Below, piece by piece: positions 1 to 5,040 of a DNA stretch of 5,727 bases. Numbering within the stretch: the stretch's first letter is position 1; every line of letters begins with the position of its first letter. Origin of the DNA: an uncultured Collinsella sp. (GTDB lineage: Bacteria; Actinomycetota; Coriobacteriia; Coriobacteriales; Coriobacteriaceae); the NCBI GenBank assembly GCA_900550965.1, contig URUC01000105.1, positions 1 through 5,727 of the forward strand, given 5' to 3'. The position numbers were made by a program, and so were the translations under genes. The notes under the pieces are model-generated. The model did not search any database and was not told where the DNA came from. It saw only the letters and a list, made by a program, of their open reading frames with translations.

Positions 1-288
1 AGACTTGCATACGATCACATTAAAGATTTTCGAAATATCTGTGCGCATGACGAACGTCTATTCTGCGCCAGGGTGTCTCCGTCTCACGATGTCAATCTAG
101 TAGGGGTTTTAAGCGATCTTGAGCTAGTGCTGACTGAGGATGACTATAAGATGTTACGATGAAATATACTGCTTGATGCACTTAAGTTGAGCGACGAGCT
201 CAGCAACGATGCCAGCGCAAAGGTGCTTTTCGCTATGGGTGTTAACGATTTATCGAGTGTGTTTCCTAGGGAAATATTGGGGTCGTAA
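1..288 (+). pseudogene. 3' part of an Abi_2/AbiF-like HEPN abortive-infection gene, interrupted by an in-frame TGA
   Basis: The gene enters from the left edge in frame 1. The visible product contains FRNICAHDERLF, with the Arg of an R-N-x3-H motif at codon 11 and the His at codon 16. This is the typical HEPN RNase-like signature of Abi_2 (AbiD/AbiF) proteins, which act as phage-triggered or toxin-like RNases. The frame meets TGA at 160-162, right after DDYKMLR, but then stays open for 41 codons to TAA at 286-288. That extension reads as plausible protein (ILLDALKLSDELS, then LFAMGVNDLSSVFP), much like the normal Abi C-terminus. I infer a nonsense mutation, although a true stop at 160 cannot be excluded. 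The N-terminal half is outside the window. In known AbiF loci a small RNA can accompany the gene; any such RNA is not visible here. Confidence 0.62.
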
Positions 289-343
289 TCGACGCGAGCG
301 ATGAATTTACTCTACAAGTTGGATGCGCATGAGATTGCGCAGA

Positions 344-381
344 GCGGGCGGGACGTTGCCCATTGGTGGCGTCCCGCCCGC
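344..381. repeat. long GC-rich hairpin in non-coding DNA
   Basis: The arms 344-354 and 371-381 are perfect 11-bp inverted repeats (GCGGGCGGGAC and its complement). Pairing can continue inward through 355-360 and 365-370, including three G-T pairs, to a four-base CATT loop. No T-run follows, so it does not look like a canonical intrinsic terminator on the plus strand. On the minus strand the bases beyond 344 are also not a clean T-run. It lies between the Abi gene and the LPXTG remnant. The stretch 289-400 holds no other gene I can support. Confidence 0.5.
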
Positions 382-400
382 GCTTCGTTGGCTATACGTG

Positions 401-574
401 ATGCGGCAGCTCCAGCATGAGGCCGTCTCGCGCTTCTTCGAGACTCGCCTGGCCTGCCTATGCGTTTTGCTAGGCGGGCCTTCTTATGCCGCGGGTGTGG
501 ATAGCCTTACCATTGTGGGGCAGACCTTCGACGAGCCGGGTGTCTCGGGCCCCGGCTGGGTGGCGCGCACGTTA
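401..574 (+). pseudogene. signal-peptide-like N-terminal remnant of a surface protein, out of frame with the LPXTG part
   Basis: Frame 2 from ATG 401 encodes a basic start, then a hydrophobic stretch (LACLCVLLGG) and a small-residue site (PSYAA before GVD), which together resemble a secretion signal. It continues with DSLTIVGQTFDEPGVSGPGW, which reads like the start of a mature surface domain. After about position 560 this frame loses protein-like character, and sensible sequence resumes in frame 1 (VIAAGDGSVDDCRFFGVYASDGQ). The simplest reading is a single-base loss, or an equivalent indel, near 555-575. The start is uncertain because no good ribosome-binding site precedes 401, and the region carries two hairpins (425-444 and 451-480). 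Hence I call it a decayed gene rather than an expressed one. Confidence 0.45.
451..480 (+). terminator. possible hairpin terminator or structural remnant
   Basis: GGCCTGCCTA at 451-460 pairs with TAGGCGGGCC at 471-480. The stem has 10 bp with one G-T pair, the loop is 10 bases, and TTCTT follows. A smaller stem (GTCTCG 425-430 with CGAGAC 439-444) lies just before it. It overlaps the signal-peptide-like reading frame, so either that frame is dead or the structure is fortuitous. Confidence 0.3.
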
Positions 575-618
575 TTGCTGCTGGCGACGGATCGGTCGAT
601 GATTGTCGCTTCTTTGGT

Positions 619-1179
619 GTGTACGCCTCCGATGGCCAGTTTGCCATGGACGCCTCCTGGGTGTACGCGACCGGCGCCATAGCCGATGTTGTCTGCGAGA
701 GTGACTCACTTACGTCCGCGCAGTTTGTGACGCCGGCGGGCGGGGCCTTTGGTACCGCCTGCGTGATGGACGCCAGCGGGGCCGTAGCGCTGCGTGTGGT
801 AATTGAACCCGCGGGCGCCCTGCCGCCGGCGGGGAAGACCCAGCCCGGTACCGATGAACCTGCCGGTGGCAATCCCGCGGGGGATACAAAGCCCGGAAGC
901 GAAGGAAAGCATAGCGACGAGAACAAGCCCAGCGAAGATTCCGCCCCCACGCCTGATTCGTCGCCCAAGTCGGACGCCAGGCCCGCGTCCGCGTCCATCA
1001 AGACGCCTGCGACCAAGACCACCAAAAAGACCAAGCCCACAACAACGCAAGCCGCCGCGCTCCCTAAGACCGGCCACGGCGACTGGGCGGTTGCGTGCCT
1101 TGCCTTCGTCTTCCTAGGTATGTTATTGCTCACCATAAAAGTTCGGGCTCTTCGCTGGGGGCCTTATGTGCCAATGTAG
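619..1179 (+). CDS. LPXTG (LPKTG) cell-wall-anchored surface protein, C-terminal part; probably a pseudogene remnant
   Basis: This frame encodes a short N-terminal segment with a beta-type pattern (GVYASDGQFAMDASWVYATG). A long Pro/Lys/Thr/Ser-rich low-complexity stalk follows, encoded from about 800 to 1050. Next come the sortase motif LPKTG (1060-1074), a hydrophobic membrane segment (about 1084-1134) and a short basic tail (KVRALRW). That order is the classic C-terminal sorting signal for attachment to peptidoglycan by a class A-like sortase. The frame is open from 505, but the first usable start is GTG 619, which has no Shine-Dalgarno site and no signal peptide after it. As written the protein could not be exported, so I read it as the 3' part of the gene whose N-terminus lies in another frame at 401-574. 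The stalk is more GC-rich than the operon that follows. The ligand or role of the surface domain is unknown. Confidence 0.6.
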   Translation: MYASDGQFAMDASWVYATGAIADVVCESDSLTSAQFVTPAGGAFGTACVMDASGAVALRVVIEPAGALPPAGKTQPGTDEPAGGNPAGDTKPGSEGKHSDENKPSEDSAPTPDSSPKSDARPASASIKTPATKTTKKTKPTTTQAAALPKTGHGDWAVACLAFVFLGMLLLTIKVRALRWGPYVPM

Positions 1180-1257
1180 TTTCTACTGCCTCTTTCCCGC
1201 ATTTCTCTGAGTCAATAATGCAGATTGCTTGAACTCGGCTTGGGGCTTGCCATGTAT

Positions 1258-1291
1258 TTGAATTTGGCTAAACTTAACCTATAAGTTAACC
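1258..1291 (+). promoter_or_regulatory. promoter of the toxin-antitoxin-chaperone operon with an overlapping palindromic operator
   Basis: A -35 like TTGAAT (1258-1263) and a -10 like TATAAG (1280-1285) are separated by 16 bases. The -10 lies inside two overlapping inverted repeats: AACTTA (1271-1276) with TAAGTT (1282-1287), and TTAAC (1274-1278) with GTTAA (1285-1289). TTAACC also occurs as a direct repeat at 1274 and 1286. This suits autorepression by the XRE antitoxin, as in other type II systems. The whole gap 1180-1326 contains no other gene that I can see. Confidence 0.55.
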
Positions 1292-1326
1292 ACATTTGGT
1301 TTTATCTGAGGCGGAGGGGGTGGCCT

Positions 1327-1734
1327 TTGGTTAGTGACTATGAACTTGTCGAATATGCTGATCCCGAGGGACGACCTTTTTGGGAACTAACCACCTCCCC
1401 TGAGAACTCTCAATTTCAGAAGATGATGTCTGATCCTAAAACGAAGTTTACCGCCCGTAAAATGATCAATCAGATTTCAAAAGTCTATGACTACGGGCTA
1501 AAGGATGTCAGTGGAACGTCAAAGCTTCGATGTATCGAGCCTAAGATTGGACTATACGAACTCAAGGGTTTTGATGGGGTTAATCGAGAAATGGTCTACG
1601 CGATTTGCCAAGGCGTGGACAAGATTGTTTTGCTTTTTTGGTTTAAGGGCCATCAAGGCTCGGGAAATATTTCCAAAGAAATTAAACGCGCAAAACAGTT
1701 GGCCCCGATAGCAAAGCAGCTTTTGGAGTCATAG
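1327..1734 (+). CDS. RelE/HigB-superfamily toxin of a tripartite TAC module
   Basis: The product has 135 residues. The core from about residue 40 follows the RelE/HigB pattern: a helix (FTARKMINQISKV), basic strands (LRCIEPKIGLYELKGFDG), a central strand (NREMVYAICQGVDKIVLLFWF) and a C-terminal helix with EIKRAKQ. Members of this superfamily usually cut mRNA at the ribosome. The start is TTG 1327: GGAGGGGG at 1313-1320 sits six bases upstream, and no ATG or GTG in frame fits better. The family's usual KKTQKTP-like turn is replaced here by KGHQGSGNIS. The extra 35-residue N-terminus is unassigned. The antitoxin gene follows 39 bases downstream, giving toxin-first order as in HigBA. The fold is inferred from pattern, so a different RelE-like subgroup is possible, but a toxin role is well supported by context. 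Confidence 0.72.
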   Translation: MVSDYELVEYADPEGRPFWELTTSPENSQFQKMMSDPKTKFTARKMINQISKVYDYGLKDVSGTSKLRCIEPKIGLYELKGFDGVNREMVYAICQGVDKIVLLFWFKGHQGSGNISKEIKRAKQLAPIAKQLLES

Positions 1735-1773
1735 CGTCGGCTTTTTTGCCCGCTTACGAAACGGAGACTTGTA

Positions 1774-2166
1774 ATGGTTAAGGTCGATTTATCAGACTTT
1801 TACGCGGAAACGGAAACGAGCGAAACCCGTGCCTATGAGCACGCACTAGATATTGAGTTTATTGTTCATCGCGAGATGCAGCGCTCGGGCTTGAGTAAAA
1901 GTGAGCTGGCAAAGCGTATGGGCGTGAGTCTTCAGTCGCTTTCGAAATTGTTGAATTCTCAGCCCAACATGACGCTGAAAACAATCGCAAAGTTTGAGCT
2001 TGCGTTGGGTATCAAAATCATTCCTCAGGTCATTTCCAGTTATTCGAATGAGGCGCCGTTTTCTTCGTCTAATAACTCTGTCCGAGAACAATGGTCTTCA
2101 TTTAACAGCGACTGCTCGGCGAAACGATTGAACTTTGAGATGATTCCGGGAGGTTTGGCTGCATGA
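1774..2166 (+). CDS. XRE/HigA-like antitoxin with a long C-terminal tail (candidate chaperone-addiction domain)
   Basis: The product has 130 residues. A helix-turn-helix of the Cro/C1 type spans about residues 30-82: SGLSKSELAKRMGVSLQSL supplies the two DNA-binding helices, and MTLKTIAKFELALGIKI the packing helices. The last 45 or so residues are polar and aromatic (SSYSNEAPF, REQWSSF, KRLNFEMIPGG) and extend beyond the DNA-binding fold. In mycobacterial TAC systems such a tail makes the antitoxin unstable and dependent on a SecB-like chaperone; I infer the same here from the gene order. The start ATG 1774 is preceded by GGAGA at 1763-1767. The stop overlaps the next gene's start (ATGA at 2163-2166), which suggests translational coupling. 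The likely job is to bind the toxin and repress the operon through the palindrome around the promoter -10. Confidence 0.78.
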   Translation: MVKVDLSDFYAETETSETRAYEHALDIEFIVHREMQRSGLSKSELAKRMGVSLQSLSKLLNSQPNMTLKTIAKFELALGIKIIPQVISSYSNEAPFSSSNNSVREQWSSFNSDCSAKRLNFEMIPGGLAA

Positions 2167-2612
2167 GCAAGGATTTCATTGCGCCTATTCAGGTTGTTCA
2201 TTTGTTTGTTGTCGACTCAACTTTTCATATTGAGAATGAGCCATCCCAGAATATGGATTTAAAAGTTGACGTTAGCTATCAGGACGTCCATCTATTGAGG
2301 AACAAGGCGGGCGAGCGTGCAGACTTAAAGCTGTATGTGTGTGGCAGTCTGATTGATAGGGACGATGCAAAGGAAAAAATGCGCGCTGATGTGACGGTTG
2401 CTATTTCGGTGTCAACAAAAATGCCGTTCGACATTTCAGACGATGAAGCGCGCCGTTATCTTCTCTCTAATGCGATTTCCATGGCGTATGGTCACGCTAA
2501 GAGCTATCTGATGGTCGTTACTGGACTTTCGCCCATGGGGGCTTTGACGCTGCCGGCAATTCTTCCTTCGGAATTGGCAGCGGACAGCGATGCATCTTTC
2601 CAAAGTGAGTAA
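2163..2612 (+). CDS. SecB-like chaperone of a toxin-antitoxin-chaperone system
   Basis: The product has 149 residues, close to the size of SecB (about 155). It runs through alternating strands (IQVVHLFVVDSTFHIEN, MDLKVDVSYQDVHLL, ADLKLYVCGSLI, ADVTVAISVST), then DISDDEARRYLLSNAISMAYGHAKSYL and a final LSPMGALTLPAILPSELA. The last part lines up by eye with the SecB segment that has a helix with a Tyr-Ala-Arg core, followed by Pro-x-Leu-x-Leu-x-Pro. In TAC systems SecB-like proteins bind the antitoxin's C-terminal tail, protecting it from degradation and helping it fold. It starts on the antitoxin's stop (4-base overlap) with GGGAGGT at 2148-2154, so the two should be co-translated. Export work as a general SecB is unlikely in a Gram-positive host. 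Identity rests on pattern plus context, not on a search. Confidence 0.72.
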   Translation: MSKDFIAPIQVVHLFVVDSTFHIENEPSQNMDLKVDVSYQDVHLLRNKAGERADLKLYVCGSLIDRDDAKEKMRADVTVAISVSTKMPFDISDDEARRYLLSNAISMAYGHAKSYLMVVTGLSPMGALTLPAILPSELAADSDASFQSE

Positions 2613-2662
2613 GTTGTTCTCGAGTTGGATTTTGCCTGCCGCTGTGTGCAAATGTAACGGGG

Positions 2663-2700
2663 TGCCGAATCGGTAGTCTGACTGATTCGGCATTTATATT
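2663..2700 (+). terminator. intrinsic terminator closing the TAC operon
   Basis: TGCCGAATCGGT (2663-2674) pairs with ACTGATTCGGCA (2681-2692). The stem has 12 bp with one G-T pair and a six-base loop, and is followed by the T-rich TTTATATT. It lies 50 bases after the SecB-like stop and before the lacI promoter. The tail is interrupted by A residues, so efficiency is uncertain. Confidence 0.6.
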
Positions 2701-2796
2701 TCGAAGTTTCTAGTTGAAGCCCTGCGATGCCCGTGCTGCGACAGCTAAATTGACCGTGACGTCCCGTCTTGCGACACGCATGTAGCTCCGCACGGG

Positions 2797-2828
2797 TATC
2801 ATGGTGAAAGCGATTTCAACGACAGGGG
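2797..2828 (+). promoter_or_regulatory. putative -10 and Shine-Dalgarno site of the LacI-family gene
   Basis: TATCAT at 2797-2802 matches five of six -10 positions. No well-spaced -35 is visible (TTGCGA at 2769-2774 is 22 bases away). AGGGG at 2824-2828 is a Shine-Dalgarno site five bases before GTG 2834. The ATG at 2801 lies inside the -10 and lacks a ribosome-binding site, which favours the downstream start. Confidence 0.4.
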
Positions 2829-2833
2829 TGCTC

Positions 2834-3814
2834 GTGGTAAAGATGAAAGATGTGGCCGAGCTGGCGGGCGTTTCGAGCGCCGCCGTCTCGCGCTACCTCA
2901 ATGGTGGGTATATCTCGGCGGGCAAGGCCGAGCGCATTAAGCAGGCGATTGAGCTGACCGGATACGTGCGATCCAGCCAGGCTCGCGCGCTGCGAACCGG
3001 TTCCACCAAGCTCATCGGCGTCATCGTGCCTAAGATTAATTCCGAGTCGGTGAGCCGCATTACGGCGGGCATCGGGCAGGTGCTTGGCCGCCGCGGCTAC
3101 CAGATGCTTCTTGCCAATACCGATAACGTCCCCGATCGCGAGCTCGAATACCTCGATTTATTCCAAAACCATCCGGTCGATGGCATTGTGCTGGTGGCAA
3201 CTATGATTACCGGCGAGCATCGCCGGGCGATTGAGTCGTGCCGTGTGCCCATTGTGTTGATCGGCCAACATGTCGAGGGCGCGGCGTGCGTCTATCACGA
3301 CGATTACGAGGCCGCTTTCGAGCTGGGTCAGGCACTCGCGAAGCGTGCTGAGGGCAAGATCGCCTACATCGGAGTTGCCGAGGAAGACCGTGCCGCCGGT
3401 TATGACCGTCGTCGTGGTTTTGAGGCCGGCTTGCGCGCCGCGGGCGTGGCACTTGATTCGAGCCTGATTTGCCAGGGGTCCTTTACGCTCGACTCGGGCT
3501 ATCGCGCTGCACGCGAACTGCTCTCCGTCGATCCCGATGTTTCGCTTATCGCGTGCGCGACCGATACTATGGCGGCCGGCGCCCTGCGCGCTCTTGACGA
3601 GGTTCGCGGCATGGGCGAGGGTGTGCGTCGCGTGAGCGGTTTTGGCGACAACGCATTTTTGCGCGCGCTGACGGGCGGCATTCCCACCGTGCATTACGGC
3701 TACCTGACCAGTGGCGTCGAGGCGACTAATATGTTGCTCAATACGCTCGATGGCGTGGAGGGGGAGAGCGGTTTAAAGACGCTCAAGCTCGGCCATCAGC
3801 TGATGAATGTCTAG
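2834..3814 (+). CDS. LacI-family sugar-responsive transcriptional repressor
   Basis: The product has 326 residues from GTG 2834. An N-terminal helix-turn-helix (KDVAELAGVSSAAVSRYLNG, residues 5-24) is followed by recognition-domain helices and a hinge helix (SSQARALRTGST, about 47-58). The periplasmic-binding-like effector domain starts at LIGVIVPKINSES and includes VDGIVLVATM, the inter-lobe CVYHDDYEAAFELGQALA, YDRRRGFEAGLRAAG, and ACATDTMAAGALRALDEV. Such proteins bind palindromic operators and release them, or bind more tightly, when a sugar or metabolite occupies the cleft. The HTH style resembles ScrR-type repressors of carbohydrate operons, but no sugar transporter or glycosidase is in view, so the ligand is unknown. 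GTG 2834 is preferred over ATG 2801 because it has the ribosome-binding site and leaves only three residues before the HTH's KDV, as is usual for the family. ATG 2843 is a second alternative. Confidence 0.92.
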   Translation: MVKMKDVAELAGVSSAAVSRYLNGGYISAGKAERIKQAIELTGYVRSSQARALRTGSTKLIGVIVPKINSESVSRITAGIGQVLGRRGYQMLLANTDNVPDRELEYLDLFQNHPVDGIVLVATMITGEHRRAIESCRVPIVLIGQHVEGAACVYHDDYEAAFELGQALAKRAEGKIAYIGVAEEDRAAGYDRRRGFEAGLRAAGVALDSSLICQGSFTLDSGYRAARELLSVDPDVSLIACATDTMAAGALRALDEVRGMGEGVRRVSGFGDNAFLRALTGGIPTVHYGYLTSGVEATNMLLNTLDGVEGESGLKTLKLGHQLMNV

Positions 3815-3869
3815 GCTTACGTGATCTACCGCGCGCTCAACATTTAGGCGTTCAGTCGCCTATCGGCGC

Positions 3870-3875
3870 TATACT
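3870..3875 (+). promoter_or_regulatory. -10 element for the PLP-fold gene
   Basis: TATACT matches the -10 consensus in five of six positions. Transcription would start near 3881, immediately before a strong hairpin. No good -35 is seen at 16-18 bases. An inverted repeat AGGCG (3846-3850) / CGCCT (3857-3861) lies where an activator or repressor could bind. Confidence 0.4.
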
Positions 3876-3885
3876 GCAGCCGTTG

Positions 3886-3926
3886 CCCACGATGCGGGGA
3901 ACACCCGCATCGTGGGTTTTTGTTTT
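3886..3926 (+). terminator. perfect intrinsic terminator hairpin in the leader of the PLP-fold gene
   Basis: CCCACGATGCGGG (3886-3898) and CCCGCATCGTGGG (3904-3916) form a perfect 13-bp stem with a five-base loop, followed at once by TTTTTGTTTT (3917-3926). It is 71 bases downstream of the lacI stop and may terminate that transcript. It also lies directly downstream of the TATACT element and 16 bases upstream of the next start codon. Confidence 0.85.
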
Positions 3927-3942
3927 GAAGGGACGGTACCGC

Positions 3943-4935
3943 ATGGGCGTACAGCAGCTAGAAGAGGCCTGGGCTTTGAGGACCGGCGCGCGTGAAGCGC
4001 GGTTGCTCGCGGGCTCGCATGTGCCAGCAGCGCTGTCGCAGCTGGGGATTGTGCGTCCCGGTGACCGCTTGGTGGCCTTTGCGGACGACTTTGCCGATGC
4101 GTTTGCGTGCGGCTTTGATGGCTGCGATGTCGCGCTGGTGGGCTCGCCGTCCGCCGAGGCGTTTGCCGCTGCGTCCGAGGGCTTTGATGCTTCGTTTGAT
4201 GCCGAGGGTCCGCACCTGTGGTGGTTTGTGAACTCCATCGGCGGGTTTGGTCTGCGTGTGCCCGATCTGCGCGCTCTGGGTCGGGCGGCGCGTGAGGCCC
4301 ATGCGCTGCTGGTTGTAGACAACACCGTGGCGTCGGCTTTTGGCTGCGATTCGCTGCGGCTGGGTGCTGCGCTGTCGCTCGAGGCGCTCGATCGCGTGTG
4401 CGCCGGCAAGGCTCCGCGCAAGCTCGTTGCCGCTTCGGTGGCGCGTTCGCAGCTCAAGCGCCATCATGTGGATGCTGCTGCCGAGTGCGCGAATGCGTTG
4501 TTTGCGGGTTGCCGTGCTTTGTCACTCGACCTTTCTACCGAGGAGGCGGGTGTGCTGGAGCGGGGGCTGGACACGCTCGATGCCCGCATGCAGGAGCATT
4601 TCGACCGCGCCCGTGCGCTGGCCGAGTATCTGGCCGCCAACGAAATGGTGCGCAACGTGCGCTATCCCGGGCTGAGCTCGCATCCTGACCATGCTGTTGC
4701 AACGGGAATCCTGGAGCACGGATTTGGGCCAGCAGTTGAATTTGACCTTATTGAGCGTAGCGCGGGAGAGCTGTTCGATGCTTTGCCGGGGGAGTTTCGC
4801 ACATCGCCCGCCGGCGGCGCAACGACGCGCCTCTCTGCTCCGCGAGGTAAGCAGGGGAGCACCATCCGCCTCTTCGCCGGCACCGACAACCCCCTGGTCG
4901 CGGCAGCCGCCCTAGACAACGCCCTCCGCAAGTAG
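3943..4935 (+). CDS. degenerate Cys/Met-metabolism PLP-enzyme homologue, apparently lacking the PLP lysine
   Basis: The product has 330 residues. The family is recognisable from the start onward: LEEAWALRTGAREARLLAG aligns with the usual ALE..LA.LEGGEAA..F.SG region. Then come VRPGDRLVAFADDF, the pyridine-binding Asp motif VVDNTVASAF (Asp126), RGLDTLDARMQEHFDRA (207-223), VRYPGLSSHPDH (239-250) and IRLFAGTDNP (308-317, with the carboxylate-type Arg). Normal members are cystathionine synthases or lyases of about 380-400 residues. Here the N-terminal Tyr-x-Arg segment is absent, and where SATKY should hold the Schiff-base lysine the sequence reads ALDRV, giving Arg151 (codon CGC at 4393-4395). 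Lys156 and Lys160 are nearby. It may be catalytically inactive or do something else. ATG 3943 is chosen, with AAGGGA at 3928-3933, because the in-frame ATG 3883 would translate through the terminator hairpin. Confidence 0.8.
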   Translation: MGVQQLEEAWALRTGAREARLLAGSHVPAALSQLGIVRPGDRLVAFADDFADAFACGFDGCDVALVGSPSAEAFAAASEGFDASFDAEGPHLWWFVNSIGGFGLRVPDLRALGRAAREAHALLVVDNTVASAFGCDSLRLGAALSLEALDRVCAGKAPRKLVAASVARSQLKRHHVDAAAECANALFAGCRALSLDLSTEEAGVLERGLDTLDARMQEHFDRARALAEYLAANEMVRNVRYPGLSSHPDHAVATGILEHGFGPAVEFDLIERSAGELFDALPGEFRTSPAGGATTRLSAPRGKQGSTIRLFAGTDNPLVAAAALDNALRK

Positions 4936-5040
4936 CTAATTTGGGACGGGGCTTTTTTAGCTACCCAATGTCATTTTTTGCTATGAGTCAAGAATGCTCT
5001 GGATGGTAGCTAAAAAAGGCCCCGTCCCAAATTGGCTACT
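4931..5040. repeat. 35-bp near-perfect inverted repeat spanning the stops of two convergent genes
   Basis: Arm 4931-4965 and arm 5005-5040 are inverted copies differing only by one extra G (about 5018-5019) and one substitution (5034). The 39-base loop is AT-rich. Each arm contains GGGACGGGGC followed by a T-run when read in the direction of its incoming transcript, and each has TAGCTA or TGGCTA near both ends. The stop codons of the PLP-fold gene (4933-4935) and the ModE-like gene (complement of 5036-5038) lie inside the arms. It probably acts as a shared bidirectional terminator. It could also be a small mobile repeat (MITE or REP-like). No clear target duplication is seen. Confidence 0.75.

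Noticed and set aside
323..400. An open frame starting at ATG 323 that joins the signal-peptide-like segment
   Set aside because: It runs through the strong 344-381 hairpin, has no ribosome-binding site, and its residues do not look like a signal peptide or domain.
507..1136. Long minus-strand open frame opposite the LPXTG gene
   Set aside because: Low-complexity shadow of a GC-rich Pro/Thr/Lys stalk; the plus strand has the clear LPKTG, membrane and basic-tail signal.
1735..1760. T-run between toxin and antitoxin as an attenuator
   Set aside because: No convincing stem precedes the six T residues; only short CCGA/TCGG pairing is possible.
2801..2833. Upstream ATG start for the LacI-family gene
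   Set aside because: It overlaps the TATCAT -10 and has no Shine-Dalgarno site; GTG 2834 has AGGGG five bases upstream and gives a family-typical N-terminus.
3883..3942. Upstream ATG start for the PLP-fold gene
   Set aside because: The extra 20 residues would be encoded by the perfect terminator hairpin and lack family similarity; ATG 3943 has a ribosome-binding site.
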